A stretch of DNA of 64,000 nt, taken from positions 1 through 64,000 of the forward strand of contig NZ_JAHESC010000001.1 of NCBI RefSeq assembly GCF_018598185.1, read 5' to 3'. Shown here piece after piece: positions 35,705 through 43,510 of this stretch. Made by a program: the position numbers and the translations under genes. The notes below the pieces were generated by a model. That model had not been told where the DNA came from and ran no database searches. It saw nothing but the letters and a program-made list of their open reading frames with translations. Numbering within the stretch: position 1 is the stretch's first letter; every line of letters starts with the position of its first letter. The DNA is from Dawidia soli. Its GTDB lineage: Bacteria > Bacteroidota > Bacteroidia > Cytophagales > Cyclobacteriaceae.

Positions 35705-36934
35705 ATGCTGAACCGTAGAGAACTCATCCGCCGCCTTTCTTCTTTTCCCGTGATCGGTGGCATCGTAGGCAGCGTCGCACCTTTTTCCGTGCTGGCTGCG
35801 CCGGCGCAAAAGACCCCGCCGAAACGCGACGTATTTAAAGAGCTGGGCGTACGTACCTTCATCAACGCTGCTGGTACCTATACCGCGATGACCGGTTCGC
35901 TCATGCGCGACGAAGTGATGGATGCCATCAACTTCACCTCCAAAGAATTTTGCATGCTGGACGAAGCACAGGACAAAGTAGGCGAGCAGATCGCCAGGCT
36001 TGTGCACGCCGAAGCCGCCGTCGTAACCTCGGGCGCATTCTCCGGCATGACCCTCGGCCTGGCCGGTATCCTCACCGGCATGGACGTCAAGAAAGTAGAA
36101 CAACTGCCGCACCTGGAGTATACCGGCATGAAATCCGAAGTCATCATCCAGAAGGGGCACGACATTGTTTATAACCACGCATTGACCAATACCGGCTGTA
36201 AGATCGTGTGGGTAGAGACCGCCGAAGACGTGGCCAAAGCCGTGAACGAACGCACGGCACTCATGCACTTCCTGCACATACAATCCGACCTGGGCAAGAT
36301 CCAGCACGAAGAATGGGTAGCGCTGGGAAAAAAATACAACGTTCCTACCTCCATCGACATCGCCGCCGACGTACCGCCGGTATCGAACCTCTGGCGTTTC
36401 AACGACATGGGCTTTAGCTTTGTCGTGATCTCGGGCGGTAAAGCCCTTCGCGGTCCGCAGAGCGCAGGCCTGCTCATGGGTAAAAAAGAGATCATTGCCG
36501 CCGCACGCTTGCACATGCCGCCAAGAGGTTTTAACATTGGCCGTGGATTTAAGATCAACAAAGAGGAGATCTTCGGTATGTACGTCGCGATCGACAGCTA
36601 TATCAAATACGACCACGACAAAGAGTGGAAGGAGTGGGAGGCCGGCATTGCGCACATTCAGAACGCCGTCAAAAGCGTTCCCGGTGTGACAACCGAAGTG
36701 AAAGTGCCCATGCTGGGAAATCACACGCCGACCCTGCACATCACCTGGAACGAGTCGGTAAAAATCACCAGCCAGAAGCTGAAGGAAAACTTGCGCAATG
36801 CCAGCCCATCCATCGAGATCGCCGGCGGGGGAGAACCCAACAACGTCCAGGTCACCGTATTCATGCTGAAGCCGGGACAGGAGAAGATCGTCGCCACACG
36901 CTTGAAAGAGGAGCTGACGAAAGCGGTGGCATAA
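35705..36934 (+). CDS. Tat-exported SelA-like PLP-dependent enzyme
   Basis: A 409-residue fold-type I PLP enzyme related to the SelA / D-glucosaminate-6-phosphate ammonia-lyase (DgaE) group. Residues 1-35 form a twin-arginine-type signal (NRRELIRRLSSFPVIGGIVG then an AAPA cleavage region). The mature part shows FINAAGTYTAMTGSLM, VVTSGAFSGMTLGLAGIL (PLP phosphate), TSIDIAADVPP with Asp 218, and the PLP lysine Lys 246 in SGGKALRGPQSAGLLMG. Tat export fits a protein that must bind its cofactor in the cytoplasm. Relatives catalyse alpha,beta-eliminations that release ammonia and give 2-keto products. The next gene is a RidA, which would clear the imine formed. Family call firm, reaction inferred. 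Confidence 0.87.
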   Translation: MLNRRELIRRLSSFPVIGGIVGSVAPFSVLAAPAQKTPPKRDVFKELGVRTFINAAGTYTAMTGSLMRDEVMDAINFTSKEFCMLDEAQDKVGEQIARLVHAEAAVVTSGAFSGMTLGLAGILTGMDVKKVEQLPHLEYTGMKSEVIIQKGHDIVYNHALTNTGCKIVWVETAEDVAKAVNERTALMHFLHIQSDLGKIQHEEWVALGKKYNVPTSIDIAADVPPVSNLWRFNDMGFSFVVISGGKALRGPQSAGLLMGKKEIIAAARLHMPPRGFNIGRGFKINKEEIFGMYVAIDSYIKYDHDKEWKEWEAGIAHIQNAVKSVPGVTTEVKVPMLGNHTPTLHITWNESVKITSQKLKENLRNASPSIEIAGGGEPNNVQVTVFMLKPGQEKIVATRLKEELTKAVA

Positions 36935-36985
36935 GAGAATTGAAGACAACCCTAAATAATTGTTTCACTATTCGTATAACAGCCC

Positions 36986-37447
36986 ATGAAAGAACAAAGA
37001 AGATCGATCCTCAAGAAAATCTTTACATCCGCTGCCGGCGTTGTAGGCCTCGGCGTGGTAGCCAACGCAAAAAGCGATGCTGCACCGGAAAAAGAGGTAT
37101 TCAACGTCGTGAAGGATGATCAGGATGTCCCGTTGTTTTCCGGTTCTACCAAGTTCGGGAACCTCGTGTTTGTGGCAGGCAAAGGCGCCCACTTCGATGG
37201 CGACATTACTGCCCACACGCTCCACGTACTCGATGAACTGGAGAAAGAGCTTGTTAAAGCAGGTTCTTCCATGAAGAAAGTATTAAAGGTAAGCGTGTTC
37301 CTGCACGACCTGAACGACTACAAAGCCATGAACGAAGCCTACAAAGGCAAGTTCGGTGACAAGCCTCCCGTACGTACGACAGTAGCCGTATACGGTGGCG
37401 TGCCCGGCGACTCGCTCGTGGAAATGGACTGCATCGCCTATATTTAG
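36986..37447 (+). CDS. Tat-exported RidA family protein
   Basis: A 153-residue RidA protein with a 30-residue N-terminal signal (EQRRSILKKIFTSAAGVVGL) that has the RRxxLKK twin-arginine pattern. The mature part is a normal RidA: KFGNLVFVAGKGAHFDG, HTLHVLDELEKELVKAGSSM, VLKVSVFLHDLNDYKAMNEA, DSLVEMDCIAYI. RidA proteins are almost always cytoplasmic, so an exported one is unusual. It lies 51 bases after the SelA-like PLP gene with the same kind of signal, so the two probably work together outside the inner membrane: the PLP enzyme makes an enamine, RidA turns it into keto acid and ammonia. Confidence 0.88.
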   Translation: MKEQRRSILKKIFTSAAGVVGLGVVANAKSDAAPEKEVFNVVKDDQDVPLFSGSTKFGNLVFVAGKGAHFDGDITAHTLHVLDELEKELVKAGSSMKKVLKVSVFLHDLNDYKAMNEAYKGKFGDKPPVRTTVAVYGGVPGDSLVEMDCIAYI

Positions 37448-37454
37448 TTGGTTA

Positions 37455-37481
37455 CGCTGCCGGTAGAGAATACCGGCAGCG
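37455..37481. other. Intercistronic stem-loop
   Basis: A perfect 11-bp GC-rich stem (37455-37465 with 37471-37481) with a five-base loop, eight bases after the RidA stop. No T-tract, so it more likely protects or separates transcript parts than ends transcription. Confidence 0.65.
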
Positions 37482-37599
37482 CCTTCTCCGGTAAAGGAGC
37501 ATCAGAACCGACAGGTATCGCACCCCGTCGGGCATTATTGTACTGTCTGCCAGTAAAGAAAGACCACCACACACCAACACCCGAAACGGACCTTATCCT

Positions 37600-38880
37600 A
37601 TGTACGTAACTGTAACTCGTAAACTGTATTTCCTCTGCCTGCTCCTGCTGTGTACAGGCGCGGCCTTTGCCCAGGAGTATACCCTGCTGCTGAAAGGCGG
37701 CCACGTAGTCGACGCCAAAAACAACATCGATGATGTCATGGACGTCGCCATCAAAGACGACAAGATTGCGCTCGTCGCTAAAAATATAGATGCTAAAAAA
37801 GCGGCACTCGTGGTAGATGTCAAAGGCATGTATGTAACCCCCGGCCTGATCGACATACACTCGCACAACTTCTTTGGCACACAACCCGACCACTACCTCA
37901 GCGACGGCTTTGAAGCCCTGCCGCCCGATGGCTTTACCTTCCGCGTGGGGGTCACCACGGTAGTGGACGCCGGCGGAGCCGGTTGGAAGACTTTCAGTAC
38001 CTTCAAACGCAACGTCATCGAGCACTCGAAGACCCGCGTGCTGTCGTTCCTCAATATCGTAGGCGAAGGCATGCGCGGAGGGCCATACGAGCAGAACCTC
38101 GCCGACATGGACAGCCGTATGACCGCCATGGTCGTGCGCCAGAACGAAGAGATCGTCGGTATCAAAGTAGCGCACTTCTCCGGTATAGAATGGGATCCGG
38201 TAGACCGTGCCGTAGCGGCCGGTAAGATTGCCAACGTACCCGTCATGATCGACTTCGGTGGCCACGTGCCGCCGCTGCCGTTGCGCGACCTGCTGTTGAC
38301 GCACCTGCGCCCGGGCGACATTTTTACCCATACCTATGCGCGCCTCACCGGCCGCGGTCCGGTGATGGATGACCAGGGCAACCCGTTTCCCTATGTACAG
38401 GAAGCGATCAAGCGTGGTATCGTCTTCGATGTGGGCCACGGCGGCGGTAGCTTTATGTTCTCACAAGCTATACCGGCCATCCGGCAAGGATTTTACCCCA
38501 CCACCATCAGCACCGACATCCACACCGCCAGCATGAACGCGGGCATGAAAGATCAGCTCAACGTCATGTCGAAGTTTGTAGCCTTGGGCATGCCGCTGCA
38601 AGCGGTGTTCAAAGCTTCGACATGGTCACCGGCATCGGTCATCCGCCGCGACGACCTCGGGCATCTTACCGCCGGCGCAGTGGCTGACGTAGCCGTATTC
38701 AGCATGCTGACGGGTAAATATGGATATGTAGACTCCAAAGGGTATAAACTGGAAGGAACGAAGAAGCTGGAGTGCGAGTTGACACTGCGCGCAGGCGAGG
38801 TGGTATGGGACCTGAACGGTATCTCCAAACCATCGTGGACGACCGACCCCAACGCGGCCGCCTTCGCCAACAAGAAATAA
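37600..38880 (+). CDS. Exported amidohydrolase/deacetylase (EF_0837-like)
   Basis: A 426-residue metal-dependent amidohydrolase with a signal peptide (LYFLCLLLLCTGAAFAQ). Metal ligands are readable: H87-x-H89 in GLIDIHSHNFFG, Lys 189 (probably carbamylated) in EIVGIKVAHFSG, His 222 in MIDFGGHVPPL, His 244 in DIFTHTYARLTG and Asp 306 in TTISTDIHTASM, so a two-metal site. The closest known types are the EF_0837/AHA_3915 amidohydrolases, whose genes also neighbour SelA-like PLP genes in other bacteria. It may remove an acyl group from, or open, a cyclic amide substrate. Lies 152 bases after ridA and touches the next gene. Confidence 0.87.
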   Translation: MYVTVTRKLYFLCLLLLCTGAAFAQEYTLLLKGGHVVDAKNNIDDVMDVAIKDDKIALVAKNIDAKKAALVVDVKGMYVTPGLIDIHSHNFFGTQPDHYLSDGFEALPPDGFTFRVGVTTVVDAGGAGWKTFSTFKRNVIEHSKTRVLSFLNIVGEGMRGGPYEQNLADMDSRMTAMVVRQNEEIVGIKVAHFSGIEWDPVDRAVAAGKIANVPVMIDFGGHVPPLPLRDLLLTHLRPGDIFTHTYARLTGRGPVMDDQGNPFPYVQEAIKRGIVFDVGHGGGSFMFSQAIPAIRQGFYPTTISTDIHTASMNAGMKDQLNVMSKFVALGMPLQAVFKASTWSPASVIRRDDLGHLTAGAVADVAVFSMLTGKYGYVDSKGYKLEGTKKLECELTLRAGEVVWDLNGISKPSWTTDPNAAAFANKK

Positions 38881-38895
38881 ATGCTAATGCTCACC

Positions 38896-39825
38896 ATGAA
38901 AAAAAAGAACGTGATACTGGGCCTGCTGTTCGTAGCAGGAGCCTTGACGGCCCCTGTGCAGGCACAAACAATACCGAAAGAGGAGCTCATCTTTCTTACA
39001 TCGGAATGGAAAGGGGAGCGGTTTCCTGATGGCCGCCCCCGCATTCCCGATGAGCTCGTGGCCCGCGCCAAAAACGTGTCGATCGAAGAAGCCTGGCTCG
39101 TGCTGCGCAACGAAGGCTACGTGTCACAGTTTGAAGGCAACTTTAAAGTATTGAACAGTGGCCAGCCCATGGCCGGCCGCGCATACACGGCCATGTTCAT
39201 GCCCAGCCGCCCGGATGTAGAGAAAAATATAAAGGATCGTGGCAAAAAAGACGGCCGCATCGGCAACACCAACTCGTGGCCCATCGACAAGCTTTCAAAG
39301 GGCGACATCTATGTGGCCGACGGATTTGGCAAGATCGAAGCCGGTACGCTGATCGGCGACAACCTCGGCAACTCCATCTATGCCAAGTCGGGCAACGGCG
39401 TGGTGTTTAACAGCTCCGCCCGCGACCCGGAGGGGCTCGCCCGGATTAAAGGCTTTAACGCCTGGGTGCGCGAGTGGGACCCGACCTTCCTCGAGAACTC
39501 GGTGCTGATGGGCCTCAACACACCCATCCGCATCGGTAAGGTAATGGTACTGCCCGGTGACCTGGTACTGGCGCGCGACGAAGGTGTGATCTTTATACCG
39601 GCACACCTGGCCCAGAAGGTGGTCGTAACCGCCGAGTTCCTGCAGCTGCGCGACAAGTTCGCGTTCGATATGCTGCGCGAGCAGAAGTTCACCCCCGGAG
39701 AGATCGACAACCAATGGACCGACAAAGTGAAGGACGCCTTCCTGCAGTGGCTGGACAAGCACCCGAACGAGATTCCCATGAAGCGTGCCGAGCTCGACGA
39801 GTATATGAAAAACCGAACGTGGTAG
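38896..39825 (+). CDS. Exported RraA-like aldolase/dimethylmenaquinone methyltransferase family protein
   Basis: About 309 residues with a signal peptide (VILGLLFVAGALTAPVQAQ). The body belongs to the RraA/HMG-aldolase superfamily: the core reads GTLIGDNLGNSIYAKSGNGV then VFNSSARDPEGLARIKGF, equal to the GDLLAxxAKxxGxxGVVxDGxxRD signature, followed by RIGKVMVLPGDLVLARDEGV. Class II pyruvate aldolases of this group cleave 4-hydroxy-4-methyl-2-oxoglutarate or related keto acids to pyruvate. Export and the neighbours suggest it works on the keto acid formed by the PLP enzyme and RidA. I prefer the ATG at 38896; an ATG abutting the previous stop at 38881 is also possible. Confidence 0.83.
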   Translation: MKKKNVILGLLFVAGALTAPVQAQTIPKEELIFLTSEWKGERFPDGRPRIPDELVARAKNVSIEEAWLVLRNEGYVSQFEGNFKVLNSGQPMAGRAYTAMFMPSRPDVEKNIKDRGKKDGRIGNTNSWPIDKLSKGDIYVADGFGKIEAGTLIGDNLGNSIYAKSGNGVVFNSSARDPEGLARIKGFNAWVREWDPTFLENSVLMGLNTPIRIGKVMVLPGDLVLARDEGVIFIPAHLAQKVVVTAEFLQLRDKFAFDMLREQKFTPGEIDNQWTDKVKDAFLQWLDKHPNEIPMKRAELDEYMKNRTW

Positions 39826-39919
39826 ACATCCAGGGTCTGTAGTTCATGGTTCACGGAGGTTTGGCTGTGGGCTGTGGGCTACGGACCGTGGAAGTCTTTA
39901 TTTTCCGACCTAAACAACC

Positions 39920-41035
39920 ATGACAAAATATAAGCTTCTACTAGTTACCGCTGTCGCCTTCCTGGTGGCGGCTGTCGCGCTGGTGCTGACCGGCGACGTA
40001 CGTTTTGGCGAGGACGAGCTCCGGCTCTCCGGTATAATGTTCATCGTTTTCTTTCTGGCGCTGGCCATTGGCGTACGCGGCTATCCGGCGTTCAAAGGAT
40101 TCTCTTATACCATCATGATCCTGGCTGCCGTGACCACGTCCATGTATTACCCACAATACTTCGTTTCGGTAAACGGGTATCGCCTCGACAATCTCTTTAC
40201 ACCGCTGCTGCAGATCATCATGTTCGGCATGGGCACGGAAATGAGCCTGAACGATTTTATCGGCGTCGTCAGAATGCCCAAGGGCGTGATCGTAGGTACG
40301 CTGAATCATTTCACCATCATGCCACTGCTGGGCTTTACACTCGCCAACGTATTTGACTTTCCCCCCGAGATTGCGGCCGGCGTCATCCTGATCGGGTGCT
40401 CGCCCTGCGGCATGGCGTCCAATGTCATCTCGTACCTGGCCAAAGCCAACCTGGCGCTGTCGATCACGCTCACGACCGTCTCCACCTTTCTCGCACCCAT
40501 CCTGATGCCCCTGCTCATGAAGCTGCTGGCAGGCCAGTTCGTGGAAGTAGAAGTAACGAAGATGATGTGGGACATCACCAAGATCGTCATCTTGCCCGTA
40601 GTGGCCGGGTTGATCTTCAACCATTTCTTCCGCGGCAAAGCACACTGGCTCGACAAAGCCATGCCTGTCGTGTCGATGGCCGGTATTGCGTTCATCATCC
40701 TGATCATTACGGCCAACGGCCGCGACAACCTTCTGGACATCGGCCTTTTGCTGATCGTGTCGTCGCTCATTCACAACACCGCCGGCTACCTGCTGGGGTA
40801 TTGGTCGGCGCGCCTTTTCAAGATGAAGGAGCAGGACTGCCGCACCATCGCCATCGAAGTAGGCATGCAAAACGGAGGCCTCGCCTCGGGTATTGCCAAA
40901 GAGATGGGCAAAGCCGCTACGGTAGGCCTGGCACCCGCCATCTTCGGCCCGCTCATGAACATTACCGGCTCCATACTCGCCTCGTGGTGGCACCGTAAAC
41001 CCATTGAAGACAAGAACGCCGTGGCTACGGCATAG
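39920..41035 (+). CDS. BASS family sodium-coupled transporter
   Basis: A 371-residue inner membrane protein with about ten helices, of the bile acid:sodium symporter (BASS) family. Seen: TPLLQIIMFGMGTEMSLNDF, GVILIGCSPCGMASNVISYL, and EVGMQNGGLASGIAKEMGKA, which are the two sodium-site repeats. BASS members carry organic anions; known non-bile-acid substrates include pyruvate and ketopantoate, which fits import of a keto-acid product from the periplasm. It is the last gene of the cluster, 94 bases after the RraA-like gene, and a strong terminator follows. Confidence 0.93.
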   Translation: MTKYKLLLVTAVAFLVAAVALVLTGDVRFGEDELRLSGIMFIVFFLALAIGVRGYPAFKGFSYTIMILAAVTTSMYYPQYFVSVNGYRLDNLFTPLLQIIMFGMGTEMSLNDFIGVVRMPKGVIVGTLNHFTIMPLLGFTLANVFDFPPEIAAGVILIGCSPCGMASNVISYLAKANLALSITLTTVSTFLAPILMPLLMKLLAGQFVEVEVTKMMWDITKIVILPVVAGLIFNHFFRGKAHWLDKAMPVVSMAGIAFIILIITANGRDNLLDIGLLLIVSSLIHNTAGYLLGYWSARLFKMKEQDCRTIAIEVGMQNGGLASGIAKEMGKAATVGLAPAIFGPLMNITGSILASWWHRKPIEDKNAVATA

Positions 41036-41093
41036 CACGATACACCCGTGCCGCGGTCTGCATCCGACACGGGATTTTGATTGAGGTTAAGGA

Positions 41094-41124
41094 AAAGGGC
41101 ACCGGCAACGGTGCCTTTTTTTTT
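41094..41124 (+). terminator. Terminator of the catabolic gene cluster
   Basis: A perfect 7-bp stem GGCACCG/CGGTGCC with a GCAA tetraloop (41098-41115), preceded by AAAA and followed by nine T. Confidence 0.9.
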
Positions 41125-41211
41125 GCCAGTCCATCCTGGCAGTCACGGCGGCCTGTCATGATCAGGCCCGTGTTGAATTGTAAGTCTTTTACGGCGTTAT
41201 GGAAATGTTGG

Positions 41212-41412
41212 TCACATGCCGGGGTTCTTCTGCTTACCACCGCCGGTCTTCTTGTGCGCTGTGTCCGACTGCCGGTCACGGTTCCGCGGATTATTCGGGT
41301 CGGCGGACGGGCCGCGATCCTCCTTGGTGCGTTCGTTGATAGCTTCGTCTATCGCTTTTTGGTGCTTGGTGAATGCTTCGCCGGCACCTTCTTCCCTGGA
41401 TGTACTGCTCAT
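41212..41412 (-). CDS. Small hydrophilic hypothetical protein
   Basis: A 66-residue protein, strongly charged and Gly/Asn/Arg-rich (GEAFTKHQKAIDEAINERTK in the first half, then DPNNPRNRDRQSD and a KKTGGGKQKN end). No membrane segment or known domain. Small, disordered stress-type proteins of this kind are common in Bacteroidota. It has an ATG start but no Shine-Dalgarno site. Coding status rests on its composition and clean length, so it remains uncertain. Confidence 0.45.
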   Translation of the reverse strand: MSSTSREEGAGEAFTKHQKAIDEAINERTKEDRGPSADPNNPRNRDRQSDTAHKKTGGGKQKNPGM

Positions 41413-41862
41413 AACCGTGTTTTTTAGTGTTACTTGTTATTACCTGTTTTCCCGTACGGGGATTATCACGTTTTATAAACACAAACCGTGATGGCATGTA
41501 TGCTCAATTGCAGTGCCATGGGCAACGTACAAGGCAAACGTACAGTTTATAAAGAGCTTTGGGGAAGCGGTGTCGAATGGAAGAAAAATTTATCCCTGGT
41601 TGGGGAAGCGCGGTACGATCACGCGCTGCAGGAAAATATATATCATGATGGCAGTCGTCATCGGAAAAACCCAACACAGGATTTTATTGTTATCGGCAAG
41701 ACCTTCTGTACAGGCGATGTGTGTAGAAAGCATTTCCTAAAACTAAGGGCAGCGCATGCGGACCTCCCGCGCTCCGGTCGTAGCTGTTGACCATCTTCTA
41801 TGGTATGAATTTATAGCGCAGGTCACGACAGTTGTAATTTGTTAAACCTTAATCACAAAATC
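41413..41862. other. Intergenic stretch without recognisable gene
   Basis: About 450 bases between two small genes. Overlapping short frames exist on + (41488-41790 and 41513-41740), none with coding character or a recognisable family. Promoters for both neighbours should lie here. Confidence 0.5.
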
Positions 41863-42144
41863 ATGGAAACAGAACTCGCAACCAGCACGCGGCGAGCCGA
41901 CGGCTTGACCAAGAAGAAGGAGGGGCCTATTGCCCGGAATATTGAAGAATACACGGCGAGTGTTCCGTCCGATGCTTATCTCTGGACCTCGGTGGGGGCC
42001 ATGGCCGTATCGCTGGGCCTGAAAATCGCCGGAAAGAACCACCTTGCTCTCTTTATAGGCCAATGGGCCGCACCTTTTCTGCTCTTCGGTATTTACAATA
42101 AGATCGTAAAGGTGGGTGGCCACGATAAGACAGAACTGGCGTAA
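41863..42144 (+). CDS. Small membrane protein of unknown function
   Basis: A 93-residue protein: a polar N-terminal half (ARNIEEYTASVPSDAYLWTS) and two membrane segments (VGAMAVSLGLKIAG and LALFIGQWAAPFLLFGIYNK). I know no function; such small proteins with an EEYTAxxPSDAYLW-like motif occur in Bacteroidota near stress genes. The ATG at 41863 is preferred over one 24 bases upstream. A clear terminator follows, which supports a real single-gene transcript. Confidence 0.7.
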   Translation: METELATSTRRADGLTKKKEGPIARNIEEYTASVPSDAYLWTSVGAMAVSLGLKIAGKNHLALFIGQWAAPFLLFGIYNKIVKVGGHDKTELA

Positions 42145-42180
42145 GCACGTCAGGGTACAACCATTTCTCGATGGTTAAAG

Positions 42181-42216
42181 AGAGGCGCTCCCAACCGTCG
42201 GGAGCTGCCTCTTTTT
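42181..42216 (+). terminator. Intrinsic terminator
   Basis: Stem AGAGGCGCTCCC with GGGAGC-GCCTCT (one bulged T), seven-base loop, T-run at 42212-42216. Confidence 0.85.
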
Positions 42217-42306
42217 ATTTTCTGAAAGCGTATGAACGATAATTTACAATGATACCGTCGTAAGACAACGGTCGGTACAAAAACGACAGATGCCTGCTTG
42301 CAGCGA

Positions 42307-42822
42307 TTACAGGCTATGGACGCGGACCGTTTCCAGGAATGCCTGGAGAATAAGCGCTGCAAAGTGTTCCTGTACCTGTGCCTGGGTCTTCAGGTCTGAT
42401 TGTACCCGTCCGCTCTTTATAGTTTGTCCTTCAAAGACAAAAGCAAAGAACGCAAAACAAGAATGAATATTTAGCGCCGGTACCGGCACGGCATAGCCCG
42501 TTACTCCAATTCCCCAGTTCGACAAAAACGACCGGGCCACGCCGGCGGCCATTTCTTCACTGACCGTTTCTGAAACACAATTTGTAGCATCGGCCTGAAT
42601 GGGGTCGACTTGCAAATGACGGCACTTCTGCCCGAGGTTATACGCCGTCAGGCCACCCTGCAGAAACTGCGTGGCATTGTCGGCGCGGGAAAGCGTCGTT
42701 GTGATCAGACCGGCGGTGACGCTTTCTGCCACGGCGACGGTCTGCGATTTGGTCGTCAGCTGCTCGGCGAGCGAGTCGAGAATTTCTTTTTCGATCATGT
42801 CGTTTAAATGTTCACGTGACAT
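42307..42822 (-). CDS. CinA-like C-terminal domain protein
   Basis: A 171-residue protein of the CinA C-terminal (nicotinamide mononucleotide deamidase, PncC) family. The motif VAVAESVTAGLITTTLSRA corresponds to the usual AESCTGGLI with the catalytic Ser replaced position-wise by Ser-Val-Thr, then FLQGGLTAYNLGQKCRHL (the Lys lies here) and VSEEMAAGVARSFLSNWGI. The last family motif, normally VTGIAGPGG, reads VTGYAVPVP. So it is a diverged member and may not act on NMN. Its ATG overlaps the stop of the upstream 72-residue gene in the sequence TAATG, so the two are coupled in translation. Confidence 0.8.
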   Translation of the reverse strand: MSREHLNDMIEKEILDSLAEQLTTKSQTVAVAESVTAGLITTTLSRADNATQFLQGGLTAYNLGQKCRHLQVDPIQADATNCVSETVSEEMAAGVARSFLSNWGIGVTGYAVPVPALNIHSCFAFFAFVFEGQTIKSGRVQSDLKTQAQVQEHFAALILQAFLETVRVHSL

Positions 42823-43040
42823 TAAGAAACGGGCTCCGTTACAATACAGCCTGCGGGCTCGATATCAGACTTGAACATAGCGACAGTCTCTTCTTTCTTG
42901 ATCTGATCCTTTGAATCGACCGGAAACATGTGGTATTGGGTATCAACCGGATCGGTAGCGAATGTTGTGCAATCATCGCTATTGATAGCATAACGATGGT
43001 TATTCGAATCGACAAAGATCGTGTACGATATAGTAGACAT
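42822..43040 (-). CDS. Small hypothetical protein coupled to cinA-like gene
   Basis: A 72-residue protein (starts MSTISYTIFVDSNNHRYAIN) with no membrane segment and no family I recognise. Its stop shares one base with the next start (TAATG), which argues strongly that it is translated and co-transcribed with the CinA-like gene. The frame is open a further 37 codons upstream but the extension has poor composition; ATG at 43040 is preferred. Function unknown. Confidence 0.65.
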   Translation of the reverse strand: MSTISYTIFVDSNNHRYAINSDDCTTFATDPVDTQYHMFPVDSKDQIKKEETVAMFKSDIEPAGCIVTEPVS

Positions 43041-43510
43041 ATTCAGAAGAATTAGAATACGATTGCAAGGGTAAAAAAATCGGGCCAGGTCGGTCGTCAG
43101 GGGCGTCACCGTTGCGTCAAGCCCTCGAGGATATACCCGCACCTTATGCAAGCGTGCGAAGCGTGATCGAATACCGCGTGTTTTTCACCGGTGCTATGCT
43201 ATACTGTACTGCCATTCCGACCGTGCCGGTCTCTCATGATATACAGCGATCGGCGCGCCACGGGCAGGGAAATGATCGACTTCCGTCAGAAAATCGGCCA
43301 CATAGCGAAATCCGAGCGGCGTCGGGAGTGTGTCCGGAAATAGATCCATACCCCTCATGACGACTAAAATGTATGCCCGACCACGCCAAAACCTCATGGC
43401 AAACCCAATGTTGAAGCCTATAAGGACAAAAAGAGCCCGTTTTAAGGTCAAAAACATGGCTAACATCAAAACATAGCCTATTTTAATGTCGCTAACCCTA
43501 AACAAACACC
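43041..43510. other. Intergenic stretch
   Basis: Holds the promoters of the small gene (minus) and the peptidase (plus). An open frame on minus (43194 to about 43468) is not convincingly coding. Nothing else is recognised. Confidence 0.45.

Noticed and set aside
35696-36949. 417-codon open frame opposite the SelA-like PLP gene
   Set aside because: No family resemblance; the plus-strand gene has clear PLP motifs and codon periodicity. Similar mirror frames at 37444-38439 and 39941-41038 were dropped for the same reason.
41488-41790. 100-codon plus-strand frame
   Set aside because: Overlaps another frame of equal quality, no recognisable features, odd Cys/His/Arg composition, no start site support.
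43194-43468. Minus-strand frame before the M13 gene
   Set aside because: Longer version overlaps the M13 signal peptide; no family recognised. Kept only as a remark in the intergenic entry.
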